In this document: positions 1-5,463 of the stretch, in pieces
How the letters are laid out: the number at the start of each line of letters is the position of its first letter
How positions within the stretch are numbered: position 1 is the stretch's first letter
Source of the DNA: an uncultured Acidobacteriota bacterium
GTDB taxonomy: Bacteria; Acidobacteriota; JAAYUB01
Length of the DNA stretch: 7,009 nt
NCBI GenBank assembly: GCA_937925645.1
Contig: CALAMB010000428.1
Span: forward strand, 1 to 7,009
Reading direction: 5' to 3'
The notes under the pieces: generated by a model
The model's database searches: none
Told to the model about the DNA's origin: nothing
What the model saw: only the letters and a program-made list of their open reading frames with translations
Translations under genes and position numbers: made by a program

Positions 1-944
1 GAGGTGCCCGAGGCCACCAGCGAATGAAATCCGGAACAAGCGCCGCAGGCGATGGTGATGAACAAAACCGGGAACAGGGTGCCGAGCTGGGGGTTGGACC
101 AGCCGAGATGAGCCGGCCAGCTGATTTGCACGCCGCCGAACAAGATTCCCACGACCCCGGCGGCCACCGAGGCGTACAGCAGGTAAGAGGACAGATAATC
201 GCGCGGTTGGAGGAGAATCCAGACGGGAGTTGTGGACGCGACAAAACAGTACCCCAGCAAGACGAGTCCCCAAAACGTCATGTACTCCATTCCGATGGAA
301 TGGGCCAGGCGGCTGGCGTCGAGAGGGAACTCGTGGCCGACCCAGATCGCGGCGAACACGGCCGGGACGAAGATCAGGGACGCCAGCCAGATTCGTGTTT
401 TCAGACGGTAGATGCACACGCCGAAGCCGATGGCCAGCATGATGTAAAGCGCCGAGGCGGTCGCCACGGGACCGCTTTCCACAAACGTGGCGGCGGTCAG
501 GTCGGCGAATACCACCAGCACGTATACCAGACACAGCCAGATGAACAGCAGCATGAGCCGGTAGGCCAGGGGGGACATGTATTCCCGGGCGATCTCCGCC
601 ACGGAACGGGCCTTGTGGCGGATCGATGCCATCAGCGAGGCATAATCGTGGACCCCGCCGATGAAAATGGACCCGATCACCACCCACAGGACCGCCGGCA
701 GCCAGCCGAAGGCGGTCGCGGCGATGATGGGTCCCACGATGGGACCGGCGCCGGCGATCGATGAGAAGTGGTGGCCCAACAGGACCGGGGTGGGCGCCGG
801 CACGCGATCCACGCCGTCGGCGTCGGTGTGAGCGGGCGTAGGTTGCCGGTCGTCCACTTCAAACCGGTGGTCCAACCAGCGTCCGTACAAGCGGTAGGCC
901 AGACCGAATAGCAATAGACTGCCCAGAAATATCGAAGGAAGCAT
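1..944 (-). CDS. cstA: CstA-family carbon starvation / pyruvate-peptide transporter (partial, N-terminal 314 codons)
   Basis: Multi-pass inner-membrane transporter of the CstA family. Characterised E. coli members (CstA, BtsT) take up pyruvate, and CstA was first linked to peptide use under carbon starvation. The frame is open from the ATG at 944-942 to the left edge, so the C-terminal part is missing. Visible family signatures are a first membrane helix (residues 2-20), the 'DDRQPTPAHTDADGVDRVPA' stretch (31-50), the near-invariant GHHFSSIAGAGPIVGP (57-72), GGVHDYASLM, and the cysteine-containing ITIACGACSGFHSLVASGT (296-314) at the cut end. Several further hydrophobic helices lie between. 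The start is supported by a GGGAG ribosome binding site five bases upstream. The gene follows the CAP-protein gene on the same strand after a 109-base gap holding a dyad and a hairpin. The family call is very secure. Substrate (pyruvate versus peptides) and total length cannot be judged from this fragment. Confidence 0.95.
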   Translation of the reverse strand, partial: MLPSIFLGSLLLFGLAYRLYGRWLDHRFEVDDRQPTPAHTDADGVDRVPAPTPVLLGHHFSSIAGAGPIVGPIIAATAFGWLPAVLWVVIGSIFIGGVHDYASLMASIRHKARSVAEIAREYMSPLAYRLMLLFIWLCLVYVLVVFADLTAATFVESGPVATASALYIMLAIGFGVCIYRLKTRIWLASLIFVPAVFAAIWVGHEFPLDASRLAHSIGMEYMTFWGLVLLGYCFVASTTPVWILLQPRDYLSSYLLYASVAAGVVGILFGGVQISWPAHLGWSNPQLGTLFPVLFITIACGACSGFHSLVASGT

Positions 945-949
945 GATCA

Positions 950-954
950 CTCCC
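950..954 (-). promoter_or_regulatory. Ribosome binding site of cstA
   Basis: GGGAG on the minus strand, five bases before the ATG at 944-942. It fixes the start of cstA. The resulting N-terminus aligns well with the family, beginning just before the first membrane helix. Confidence 0.7.
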
Positions 955-958
955 AAAT

Positions 959-972
959 GCTGTGTTCACAGC
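959..972. repeat. 14-base inverted repeat just upstream of the cstA ribosome binding site
   Basis: The sequence is GCTGTG-TT-CACAGC: two perfect 6-base arms around a 2-base centre, ending four bases before the cstA Shine-Dalgarno. Seen directly. A dyad placed like this could be an operator for a repressor, or an RNA hairpin affecting translation. The TGTG...CACA halves recall a CRP half-site, but the 2-base centre is far too short for the normal CRP spacing, so I do not call it a CRP site. Confidence 0.45.
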
Positions 973-997
973 GCGCCGGATGTGTGGAGGCCGGCGC
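973..997 (-). promoter_or_regulatory. Stem-loop in the cstA leader
   Basis: GCGCCGG (973-979) pairs perfectly with CCGGCGC (991-997) across an 11-base loop, giving a very stable 7-bp GC stem that abuts the dyad at 959-972. No T-run follows on the minus strand, so it is not a classic intrinsic terminator of the upstream CAP-protein gene. It lies in the 5' leader of cstA and may be a structural or regulatory element, but chance in GC-rich DNA is possible. Confidence 0.35.
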
Positions 998-1053
998 AAC
1001 GAAGCAGTCTAGCACGGTGATCAAGCGGGGAATGTTCGGCGGATCGCGTCTGT

Positions 1054-1866
1054 TCAATCCACCCGGAACTCGATGAAGACCGGGTAATGACTGCCTTCGG
1101 ATCCCAAAGCGATCCGATAGATGCCCCGGCCGCCCACGCAACGGAAATTCACTCTGAAAAAGTCACCCCGCCACTTGGGGCGCAGGAAGGATTTGCCCAT
1201 GTAATACGATCCGTCGCCCTGGACGATCTTCACGTGCGCGTCCGGGTATAAAACGACCACCCGAAGCTTGTCTTTGGGCAGATTGTCCATGGACTCGAAC
1301 TCCAGCACCAGCCGCTCGCCATAGCGGACACCAGACTTCACGGGCGTGGTGAGCTTGCCGAGGGGGAAGGCGAAATTCTGGGTGCCGAAATATTTGGTGG
1401 CCGCGGCATGGACGATCCCAACGCCGATATGGGTGTAGTCGGGGCTGAGGATGTTCGCCCGGTGACCGGGCGAATTCATCCAGGATTCCACGAGATTTGC
1501 CGCAATCTCTGATTCGGTGGTGCCGAATCCGGTCGCGATATTTTCGGCGAAGCGAATCACCAACAGCTCCGGATAGTATTTCAGCCGGCGCTGATCCGGC
1601 GTGAAGGATTCATGGTCGGTGTGGGCGAAAAACCGGAAGTCACGCATGTTGGCGGAATGTCTGCGGGCCAGGTCAGCCAGGCCGTCGTCGTAGCGGTACG
1701 GATCCAGGCCGCGTTCCGCTCTGGCCCAATTCACCAGCCGGAAGACCTCCAGCTCGATCCGGGAAATATCCAGGTGGAGCATCATGTTGGGCGGGCGGCT
1801 GCCCAGCAGCGTCGGGGCCGTCAGTAAAAGGACACAAATGATCCGGATGATGCCGATCGGTTTCAT
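1054..1866 (-). CDS. Secreted CAP-domain (SCP/PR1-like, YkwD-type) protein with extra C-terminal domain
   Basis: This 270-residue exported protein has a hydrophobic signal segment at about residues 3-22. The CAP domain (Pfam CAP, PF00188) spans about 36-168: 'VFRLVNWARAERGL' (41-54), 'LADLARRHSANM' (63-74), 'FFAHTDHES' with H82, 'AENIATG' with E108, and 'SWMNSPGHRANIL' with H135, then 'HIGVGIV'. H82, E108 and H135 match the conserved metal-binding or cavity residues of the fold. The second cavity glutamate of eukaryotic CAP proteins is not evident, as in many bacterial members. Residues about 175-270 form a second, probably beta-rich domain (alternating strands such as 'RLVLEFES', 'LRVVVLYPDAHVKIVQ') that I do not recognise. 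Bacterial CAP proteins are extracellular or envelope proteins of mostly unknown activity. The ATG at 1866 has an AGGA about 11 bases upstream, which is rather far. The gene sits 85 bases after the preceding secreted-protein gene and 109 before cstA. Confidence 0.88.
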   Translation of the reverse strand: MKPIGIIRIICVLLLTAPTLLGSRPPNMMLHLDISRIELEVFRLVNWARAERGLDPYRYDDGLADLARRHSANMRDFRFFAHTDHESFTPDQRRLKYYPELLVIRFAENIATGFGTTESEIAANLVESWMNSPGHRANILSPDYTHIGVGIVHAAATKYFGTQNFAFPLGKLTTPVKSGVRYGERLVLEFESMDNLPKDKLRVVVLYPDAHVKIVQGDGSYYMGKSFLRPKWRGDFFRVNFRCVGGRGIYRIALGSEGSHYPVFIEFRVD

Positions 1867-1916
1867 GGCGATTGTCGTCCTTTATACATCAGGGAAGCGC
1901 GCTTTGTTTCCATCCG

Positions 1917-1932
1917 CAGCCCCGAAGGGCTG
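1917..1932 (-). terminator. C(UUCG)G stem-loop after the secreted-protein gene
   Basis: On the minus strand this reads CAGCCC-TTCG-GGGCTG, a perfect 6-bp GC-rich stem closed by a UUCG tetraloop with the favoured C-G closing pair. It starts 19 bases after the stop codon of the upstream gene (stop 1954-1952) and precedes the CAP gene. There is no U-tract, so it may be a 3'-end stabiliser or partial terminator rather than a full intrinsic terminator. Confidence 0.5.
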
Positions 1933-1951
1933 TGCGAGCTTCGGACATGTG

Positions 1952-2641
1952 TCACGGCAGTTCGCGCTGGCCGATGAGTTCCAACCGGTCCTGCTCGATG
2001 TCGAAACGATAGGTGAATTCAGTCCCGCAGCAGGAACCGCGGAAGGAAAATGCGGCCGGGCCCTCCCAGGCGACGAAGCAATGGATTTTGGCCGGATCCG
2101 CGGCCGGCGACGGATGATCCTGTGCGCCCACGATCCGCCAGGGGGCCCGCCAGTCGATCCGGAGCTGTCCGGCGCTGTTGATCCAGTTGGAGACGCGGAA
2201 TATCTTGAAGCCGCCCCACTGGCTGGTCAGGATAACCGCAAAGCTCCCGCCGGGTGACCATACCGGGAAGAACCAGCTGCCGAGCATGGTGTCATCCGTG
2301 GGCACCCGCTCGAACTCACCGGTGACTGCGCTCAGGATATAGAGTGAACGGGTAGCCACCGGCTGAGGTGGCACCACCAGGGGGCTGTCAGGCTGTTCGT
2401 CGGTGGTGAACACCGCCGCCAGCGGATGAGCCGGATTGACGACCGTCGCCATGACCGTTTCCATGAAGCGGACCGTGAATGCGGCGCCATCCGCCCGCTG
2501 AATCCTGACTTCCGCGGCGCCTATTTTTTGGACGGAGACCGGTGCCGGTCTGGCAGCGGGCTGTTCCGCACCGGCCCAGAGAGCCGACAGGCAGCCCGCC
2601 GAGATGATGGTTACGATTCGGATCGCCGGCAGAATACTCAT
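1952..2641 (-). CDS. Secreted protein of unknown function with a beta-propeller-like segment
   Basis: I do not recognise this family. From the ATG at 2641-2639 it is a 229-residue protein. Residues 1-26 form a plausible signal peptide with possible cleavage after 'LWAGA'. A proline/alanine-rich linker follows (about 28-36), then a beta-rich body. Residues 121-140 ('SWFFPVWSPGGSFAVILTSQ') look like one strand pair of a TolB/DPP-IV-type beta-propeller blade, where W-S-P-D-G is usual, but the protein is too short for a whole propeller. A cysteine pair lies at 204-205. An in-frame ATG at 2716 would add 25 residues. I reject it because the added codons cover two RNA hairpins (2688-2728) and would put about 30 mostly polar residues before the hydrophobic core. 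An ATG at 2662 is a second alternative. The chosen start has AGG about 10 bases upstream. The gene follows the 583-residue membrane-protein gene on the same strand. Confidence 0.7.
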   Translation of the reverse strand: MSILPAIRIVTIISAGCLSALWAGAEQPAARPAPVSVQKIGAAEVRIQRADGAAFTVRFMETVMATVVNPAHPLAAVFTTDEQPDSPLVVPPQPVATRSLYILSAVTGEFERVPTDDTMLGSWFFPVWSPGGSFAVILTSQWGGFKIFRVSNWINSAGQLRIDWRAPWRIVGAQDHPSPAADPAKIHCFVAWEGPAAFSFRGSCCGTEFTYRFDIEQDRLELIGQRELP

Positions 2642-2687
2642 CCAGTCGTTACCTGATTCCATCCCAAGCCCGACTGTATGGACGCCC

Positions 2688-2702
2688 CGGAACAGAGTTC
2701 CG
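2688..2702 (-). promoter_or_regulatory. Stem-loop upstream of the secreted-protein gene
   Basis: CGGAAC-AGA-GTTCCG is a perfect inverted repeat with 6-base arms and a 3-base loop, lying in the gap between the membrane-protein stop and the chosen start at 2641. With the neighbouring hairpin at 2709-2728 it forms a tandem pair in the minus-strand transcript. A terminator, RNA-stabilising or processing role is inference; no U-tract follows. Confidence 0.4.
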
Positions 2703-2708
2703 ATCCAT

Positions 2709-2728
2709 CCCCACATTATGATGCGGGG
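2709..2728 (-). terminator. Stem-loop immediately after the membrane-protein stop codon
   Basis: On the minus strand CCCCGCA (2728-2722) pairs with TGTGGGG (2715-2709) through six Watson-Crick pairs and one G-U wobble, across a 6-base loop. It begins directly after the TGA at 2731-2729. The wobble works only in the minus-strand RNA; the plus strand would have an A-C mismatch. This fits a transcript 3'-end structure for the membrane-protein gene. No U-run follows. Confidence 0.4.
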
Positions 2729-4480
2729 TCATCGGTTTGGGTTGGATTTTTTCCGGTAACGGGACCAGCGTGGAAACGCCCAGGTGAATGCGAGACCGAG
2801 CGTCGCTATGACGCTGCCCCAGGCGGCGGCGAGGCGCAGCGGTGTCGGGCCGAACGAGATTTCCAGCGTATGGTGACCGGCGGGAACGTCAATGACAAGC
2901 CGTCCCGTACCCGCCTCCGCGGCCACCGGCAGCGTCGCTCCACGATCATCACGGGCGGACCAGCCGGGATAATACCAGGTGCGCAGGGCGATGACGCCGG
3001 ATGTCATGGCCCGGATTTCAATCCGCCGACTGGCGGATTGCCACTTCAAGACCTTCCCGCTGATCTGTCCGCGAGTCACGGTCACCAGGGCGGCATCCCC
3101 GCGCAGTTGGGCGTCATCGGACCCCCGAGGGGGATAATCGCCGGGCAAACGTCTGAAGGCCGCACTTTCTCGGACGATGCGGTGGGGCGGCGCAAATCCG
3201 TTCATCCGGACGCATGACAGGCTGAGTGCGCCCATCAGCAGGGTCAGAGTCAGACACAGGCCGGCAAACGCATACCGGATCCAGCCGGATCGGACGGGTC
3301 GCCGCCACGCCACCGCCAGGGCCAGAACGGTGATGGCGCTCAGGGGCGCCGTGAGATGATCCAGCAGCCGCCACGGGAGCTGCATGGTCGCCAGGGCGGG
3401 GATACTCGCCCACAGCCAGCGGGAAGCAGGCGAGGCCAGCACGACCGCTCCACCGGTAATCGCTGCGAGGAGCCGGAGCAGAACGGAGAAAGACGGTTGG
3501 CCACATTCGGTGGAGACTCGTTTGCAGGCGATGAGCACCACCAGTCCCGCAACGGCTGGCGCCAGGGGAAACAGCACCATGCGTTGGAACAGGTGTTGCA
3601 GCGCCGGGTCCGCCCATGTGCCGGGAAGCATGAACAAAAAATTGCCGGCATAGACGTTCTGTCCGGCCTGTGGCAGCGTCACGAGGTGCCGTTCGGCCAG
3701 GGCGGGCACCAGGTAAAAGGCACTGATGCCCATGGCCGCGGCGGCACCGGTGACCACACGGATCAACGTGTCCAACCGGCGCATCCAGGCAGTTTCGAGA
3801 ACAAGCCAGACGGAGACGAGCACCATGGCCAGCACGGAGAAGGGCAGGTTCAGCAACAGCATGGCCGCCAGGGAAATCATCCAACCCAAAAAGTGTCGGG
3901 ATATCAACTTTTCGCCGGGAGGATCGCCCGCGATGTGTTGCAGGCAACCCAGCGCCCATGGAAACACGCAGCCGGCCGCGTACGCGGGAAACAGGCCGGC
4001 AGCATGAAGCTCAAATATGCGAAACGGCGCCACGAGGGCGAGCGCCACGCCAGCCGCGGCCCACGGTCCGGCCTGATCCGTCAGCAGGTGATACACGCCG
4101 GCAAATCCGATGACTGTCAGAATCGCCAGAATCAGAAAGAGGCCGGCCATGGAATCGCCGCCGCACCACCACGCCGCCAGGCTCGCGGCATAGTACAATC
4201 CGGGCGGATAGAAGATCATGGTGGGGGCGCCGTAGCCGTCGTTGAAATCGGCCAGCCATCGTGGATACAGATTCCCTTCGGCCAGGCTATCGCGAAACTG
4301 ATCCAACATTGCCAAGTGGATATGCAGGTCATGGGACAGTGGCAAGCCATGTAGTAACGGAAGCATTACCAGCATGCCCGCAACCGTGGAGACGAAGACA
4401 CCCCACCCGCATTTGGCGAATCTGGTCCGCAGCCATTTCATCGTGCGCCCATGGTACACCATGATCCCACGCCCATCCAA
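2729..4480 (-). CDS. Polytopic membrane protein, 'PTPS-related' / YfhO-like (GT-C-type fold)
   Basis: A 583-residue inner-membrane protein with many hydrophobic helices (about 26-44, 114-131, 139-155, 161-180, 198-230, 240-262, 302-319, 333-350, 378-391, 402-421 and a last one about 548-568). The first external loop 'SHDLHIHLAMLDQFRDSL' (49-66), 'GNLYPRW' (69-75), 'DGYGAP' (81-86) and 'YPPGLYY' (91-97) is the signature of the family Pfam calls 6-pyruvoyl-tetrahydropterin synthase-related (PF10131). 'MQLPWRLLDH' (366-375) also matches that group. The region after about 425 is a soluble extracytoplasmic domain carrying 'YYPGW' (503-507) and 'VPAGHHTLEISF', as in YfhO-type proteins. An acidic residue (D51) in the first loop recalls the catalytic aspartate of GT-C glycosyltransferases that use lipid-linked sugars. 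Transfer of sugar to an envelope or secreted acceptor is therefore plausible but unproven. In-frame ATGs at 4462 and 4441 are alternative starts; the 4441 start (MKWLRTRF...) gives a neat N-terminus. Confidence 0.82.
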   Translation of the reverse strand: MDGRGIMVYHGRTMKWLRTRFAKCGWGVFVSTVAGMLVMLPLLHGLPLSHDLHIHLAMLDQFRDSLAEGNLYPRWLADFNDGYGAPTMIFYPPGLYYAASLAAWWCGGDSMAGLFLILAILTVIGFAGVYHLLTDQAGPWAAAGVALALVAPFRIFELHAAGLFPAYAAGCVFPWALGCLQHIAGDPPGEKLISRHFLGWMISLAAMLLLNLPFSVLAMVLVSVWLVLETAWMRRLDTLIRVVTGAAAAMGISAFYLVPALAERHLVTLPQAGQNVYAGNFLFMLPGTWADPALQHLFQRMVLFPLAPAVAGLVVLIACKRVSTECGQPSFSVLLRLLAAITGGAVVLASPASRWLWASIPALATMQLPWRLLDHLTAPLSAITVLALAVAWRRPVRSGWIRYAFAGLCLTLTLLMGALSLSCVRMNGFAPPHRIVRESAAFRRLPGDYPPRGSDDAQLRGDAALVTVTRGQISGKVLKWQSASRRIEIRAMTSGVIALRTWYYPGWSARDDRGATLPVAAEAGTGRLVIDVPAGHHTLEISFGPTPLRLAAAWGSVIATLGLAFTWAFPRWSRYRKKSNPNR

Positions 4481-4488
4481 GTCCCGTT

Positions 4489-4516
4489 CACCGGGGCGTC
4501 GGACCGGTGGGTTTTT
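4489..4516 (+). terminator. Terminator-like hairpin with T-run in the divergent intergenic region
   Basis: CACCGG (4489-4494) pairs with CCGGTG (4504-4509) over a 9-base loop, followed after GG by five Ts (4512-4516). In the plus direction this has the shape of an intrinsic terminator, although the stem is only 6 bp. No plus-strand gene precedes it. It could block antisense transcription from the minus-strand gene's region into the ZIP gene, or be a chance structure. In the minus direction it falls in the leader of the membrane-protein gene, just before the 4480 start. Confidence 0.35.
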
Positions 4517-4528
4517 GATACATGCGCC

Positions 4529-4556
4529 TTGCTTTCAGAGGTGCGACCTGTAATAT
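4529..4556 (+). promoter_or_regulatory. Sigma70-like promoter for the ZIP-EamA genes
   Basis: A -35-like TTGCTT (4529-4534) and a -10-like TAATAT (4551-4556) are separated by 16 bases. The -10 lies in a short AT-rich island that stands out in the GC-rich surroundings. An overlapping alternative -10 is TATACT (4554-4559) with 19-base spacing. Transcription would begin near 4563-4566, giving a leader of about 40 bases before the ATG at 4607. Confidence 0.5.
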
Positions 4557-4593
4557 ACTGAACCTGGCTTGATCTGGACATCCGGTCGCCATC

Positions 4594-4598
4594 AGGAG
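4594..4598 (+). promoter_or_regulatory. Ribosome binding site of the ZIP transporter gene
   Basis: AGGAG lies eight bases before the ATG at 4607, a near-ideal Shine-Dalgarno with good spacing. It fixes the start of the ZIP gene. Confidence 0.75.
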
Positions 4599-4606
4599 AG
4601 CAGAGA

Positions 4607-5419
4607 ATGGCAGAGTGGTTCAGCGGCCTGCACCCGATCCTTCAGGCCTTGCTGGGGACGCTGTTCACCTGGTTCATGACCGCCATGGGTGCCGCGGCGG
4701 TTTTCCTTCGTAAGGAACTGGGTAAAAACGTTCTGGACGCCATGTTGGGATTCGCCGCCGGCGTGATGATCGCGGCCAGTTACTGGTCGCTGCTGGCGCC
4801 CGCCATCGAAATGACGGAAACACAAGGCGGCGTGCCGTGGGTACCCGCCGTCATCGGTTTTTTGGGCGGCGGGCTGTTTCTGCGCCTGATCGACCGAGTC
4901 CTGCCCCATCTTCACCTGTTCGAGCCGCCCTCAGGCGCCGAAGGCATTCACACGACCTGGCGGCGCACCACCCTGCTGGTTCTTGCCATCACGCTGCATA
5001 ACTTTCCCGAGGGATTGGCGGTCGGCGTGGCGTTCGGCGCGGTGGCTGCCGGGTACCCGGAAGCGACGCTGGCAGCGGCGGTGGCGCTGGCGCTTGGAAT
5101 TGGCATCCAGAACTTTCCAGAAGGGATGGCTGTTTCGATGCCGCTGCGGCGCGAGGGCATTTCGGCCCGCAAGAGCTTCTGGTACGGCCAGCTCTCCGGC
5201 GTCGTGGAGCCGTTCGCCGGTGTCCTGGGCGCCGCCATCGTGTTTCTGGCCCGGCCGATCCTGCCGTACGCCCTGTCGTTTGCCGCCGGGGCCATGATCT
5301 ACGTGGTGGTGGAAGAGGTGATCCCGGAGTCGCAACGGAGCGGCAACACCGATATCAGCACCACCGGCGCCCTGTTGGGATTCGCCCTGATGATGACGCT
5401 GGATGTCGCGTTGGGATGA
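4607..5419 (+). CDS. ZIP-family divalent metal transporter (GufA/ZupT-like)
   Basis: A 270-residue inner-membrane protein of the ZIP family, which moves Zn2+, Fe2+ or other divalent cations into the cytoplasm. Eight hydrophobic helices are apparent. The metal-site helices are clear: 'LHNFPEGLAVGVAFG' (130-144, with H131, N132, E135) for TM4 and 'IQNFPEGMAVSMP' (167-179, with Q168, N169, E172) for TM5. 'SGVVEPFAGVLGA' (197-209, E201) is the TM6 glutamate and 'YVVVEEVIPES' (232-242) a conserved late-helix motif. This arrangement matches the binuclear site described for Bordetella ZIPB, and the whole is typical of the GufA subfamily. The loop between the third and fourth helices carries HLH (101-103), a possible small metal-sensing patch, but is short. 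It has a good ribosome binding site and a promoter at 4529-4556. Metal specificity cannot be read from the sequence. Confidence 0.93.
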   Translation: MAEWFSGLHPILQALLGTLFTWFMTAMGAAAVFLRKELGKNVLDAMLGFAAGVMIAASYWSLLAPAIEMTETQGGVPWVPAVIGFLGGGLFLRLIDRVLPHLHLFEPPSGAEGIHTTWRRTTLLVLAITLHNFPEGLAVGVAFGAVAAGYPEATLAAAVALALGIGIQNFPEGMAVSMPLRREGISARKSFWYGQLSGVVEPFAGVLGAAIVFLARPILPYALSFAAGAMIYVVVEEVIPESQRSGNTDISTTGALLGFALMMTLDVALG

Positions 5420-5463
5420 CCCGTGTTTCAGCCCGTCCCGCTTGATCAAACGCCGATGGGTCG

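Noticed and set aside
24..764. A 246-codon open frame on the plus strand opposite cstA
   Set aside because: It is antisense to a clear CstA coding region. Its translation is rich in Gly, His, Asp, Gln and Arg with no domain, and it results from GC-rich codon bias on the opposite strand.
959..972. CRP (cAMP receptor protein) site before cstA
   Set aside because: The half-sites TGTG/CACA are present, but the centre is 2 bases instead of the usual longer spacer, and the placement directly before the ribosome binding site does not fit an activator.
1004..1026. Possible cstA promoter elements (TTGATC and TAGACT on the minus strand)
   Set aside because: The two hexamers are only 7 bases apart, and neither has a partner at proper spacing.
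2590..2600. Lipoprotein signal (lipobox) in the secreted protein at C17
   Set aside because: The residues before the cysteine are I-S-A-G-C. Position -3 is serine instead of Leu/Val/Ile, and a standard signal peptidase I site follows at 'WAGA'.
3114..3959. A 281-codon minus-strand frame inside the membrane-protein gene
   Set aside because: Out-of-frame shadow with Arg/Pro/Ala/Gly-rich sequence and no recognisable domain, fully contained in the real gene.
3356..4354. A 332-codon open frame on the plus strand opposite the membrane-protein gene
   Set aside because: Low-complexity Gln/Gly/His/Arg-rich translation, no ribosome binding site, and antisense to a gene with clear family motifs and membrane helices.
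2729..4480. Pterin biosynthesis role suggested by the family name 'PTPS-related'
   Set aside because: The protein is a polytopic membrane protein with no zinc-binding histidine triad of 6-pyruvoyl-tetrahydropterin synthase; the family name is historical.
4931..5449. Minus-strand frames opposite the ZIP gene
   Set aside because: Antisense to a gene with conserved ZIP metal-site motifs, and His/Gln/Arg/Gly-rich with no family resemblance.
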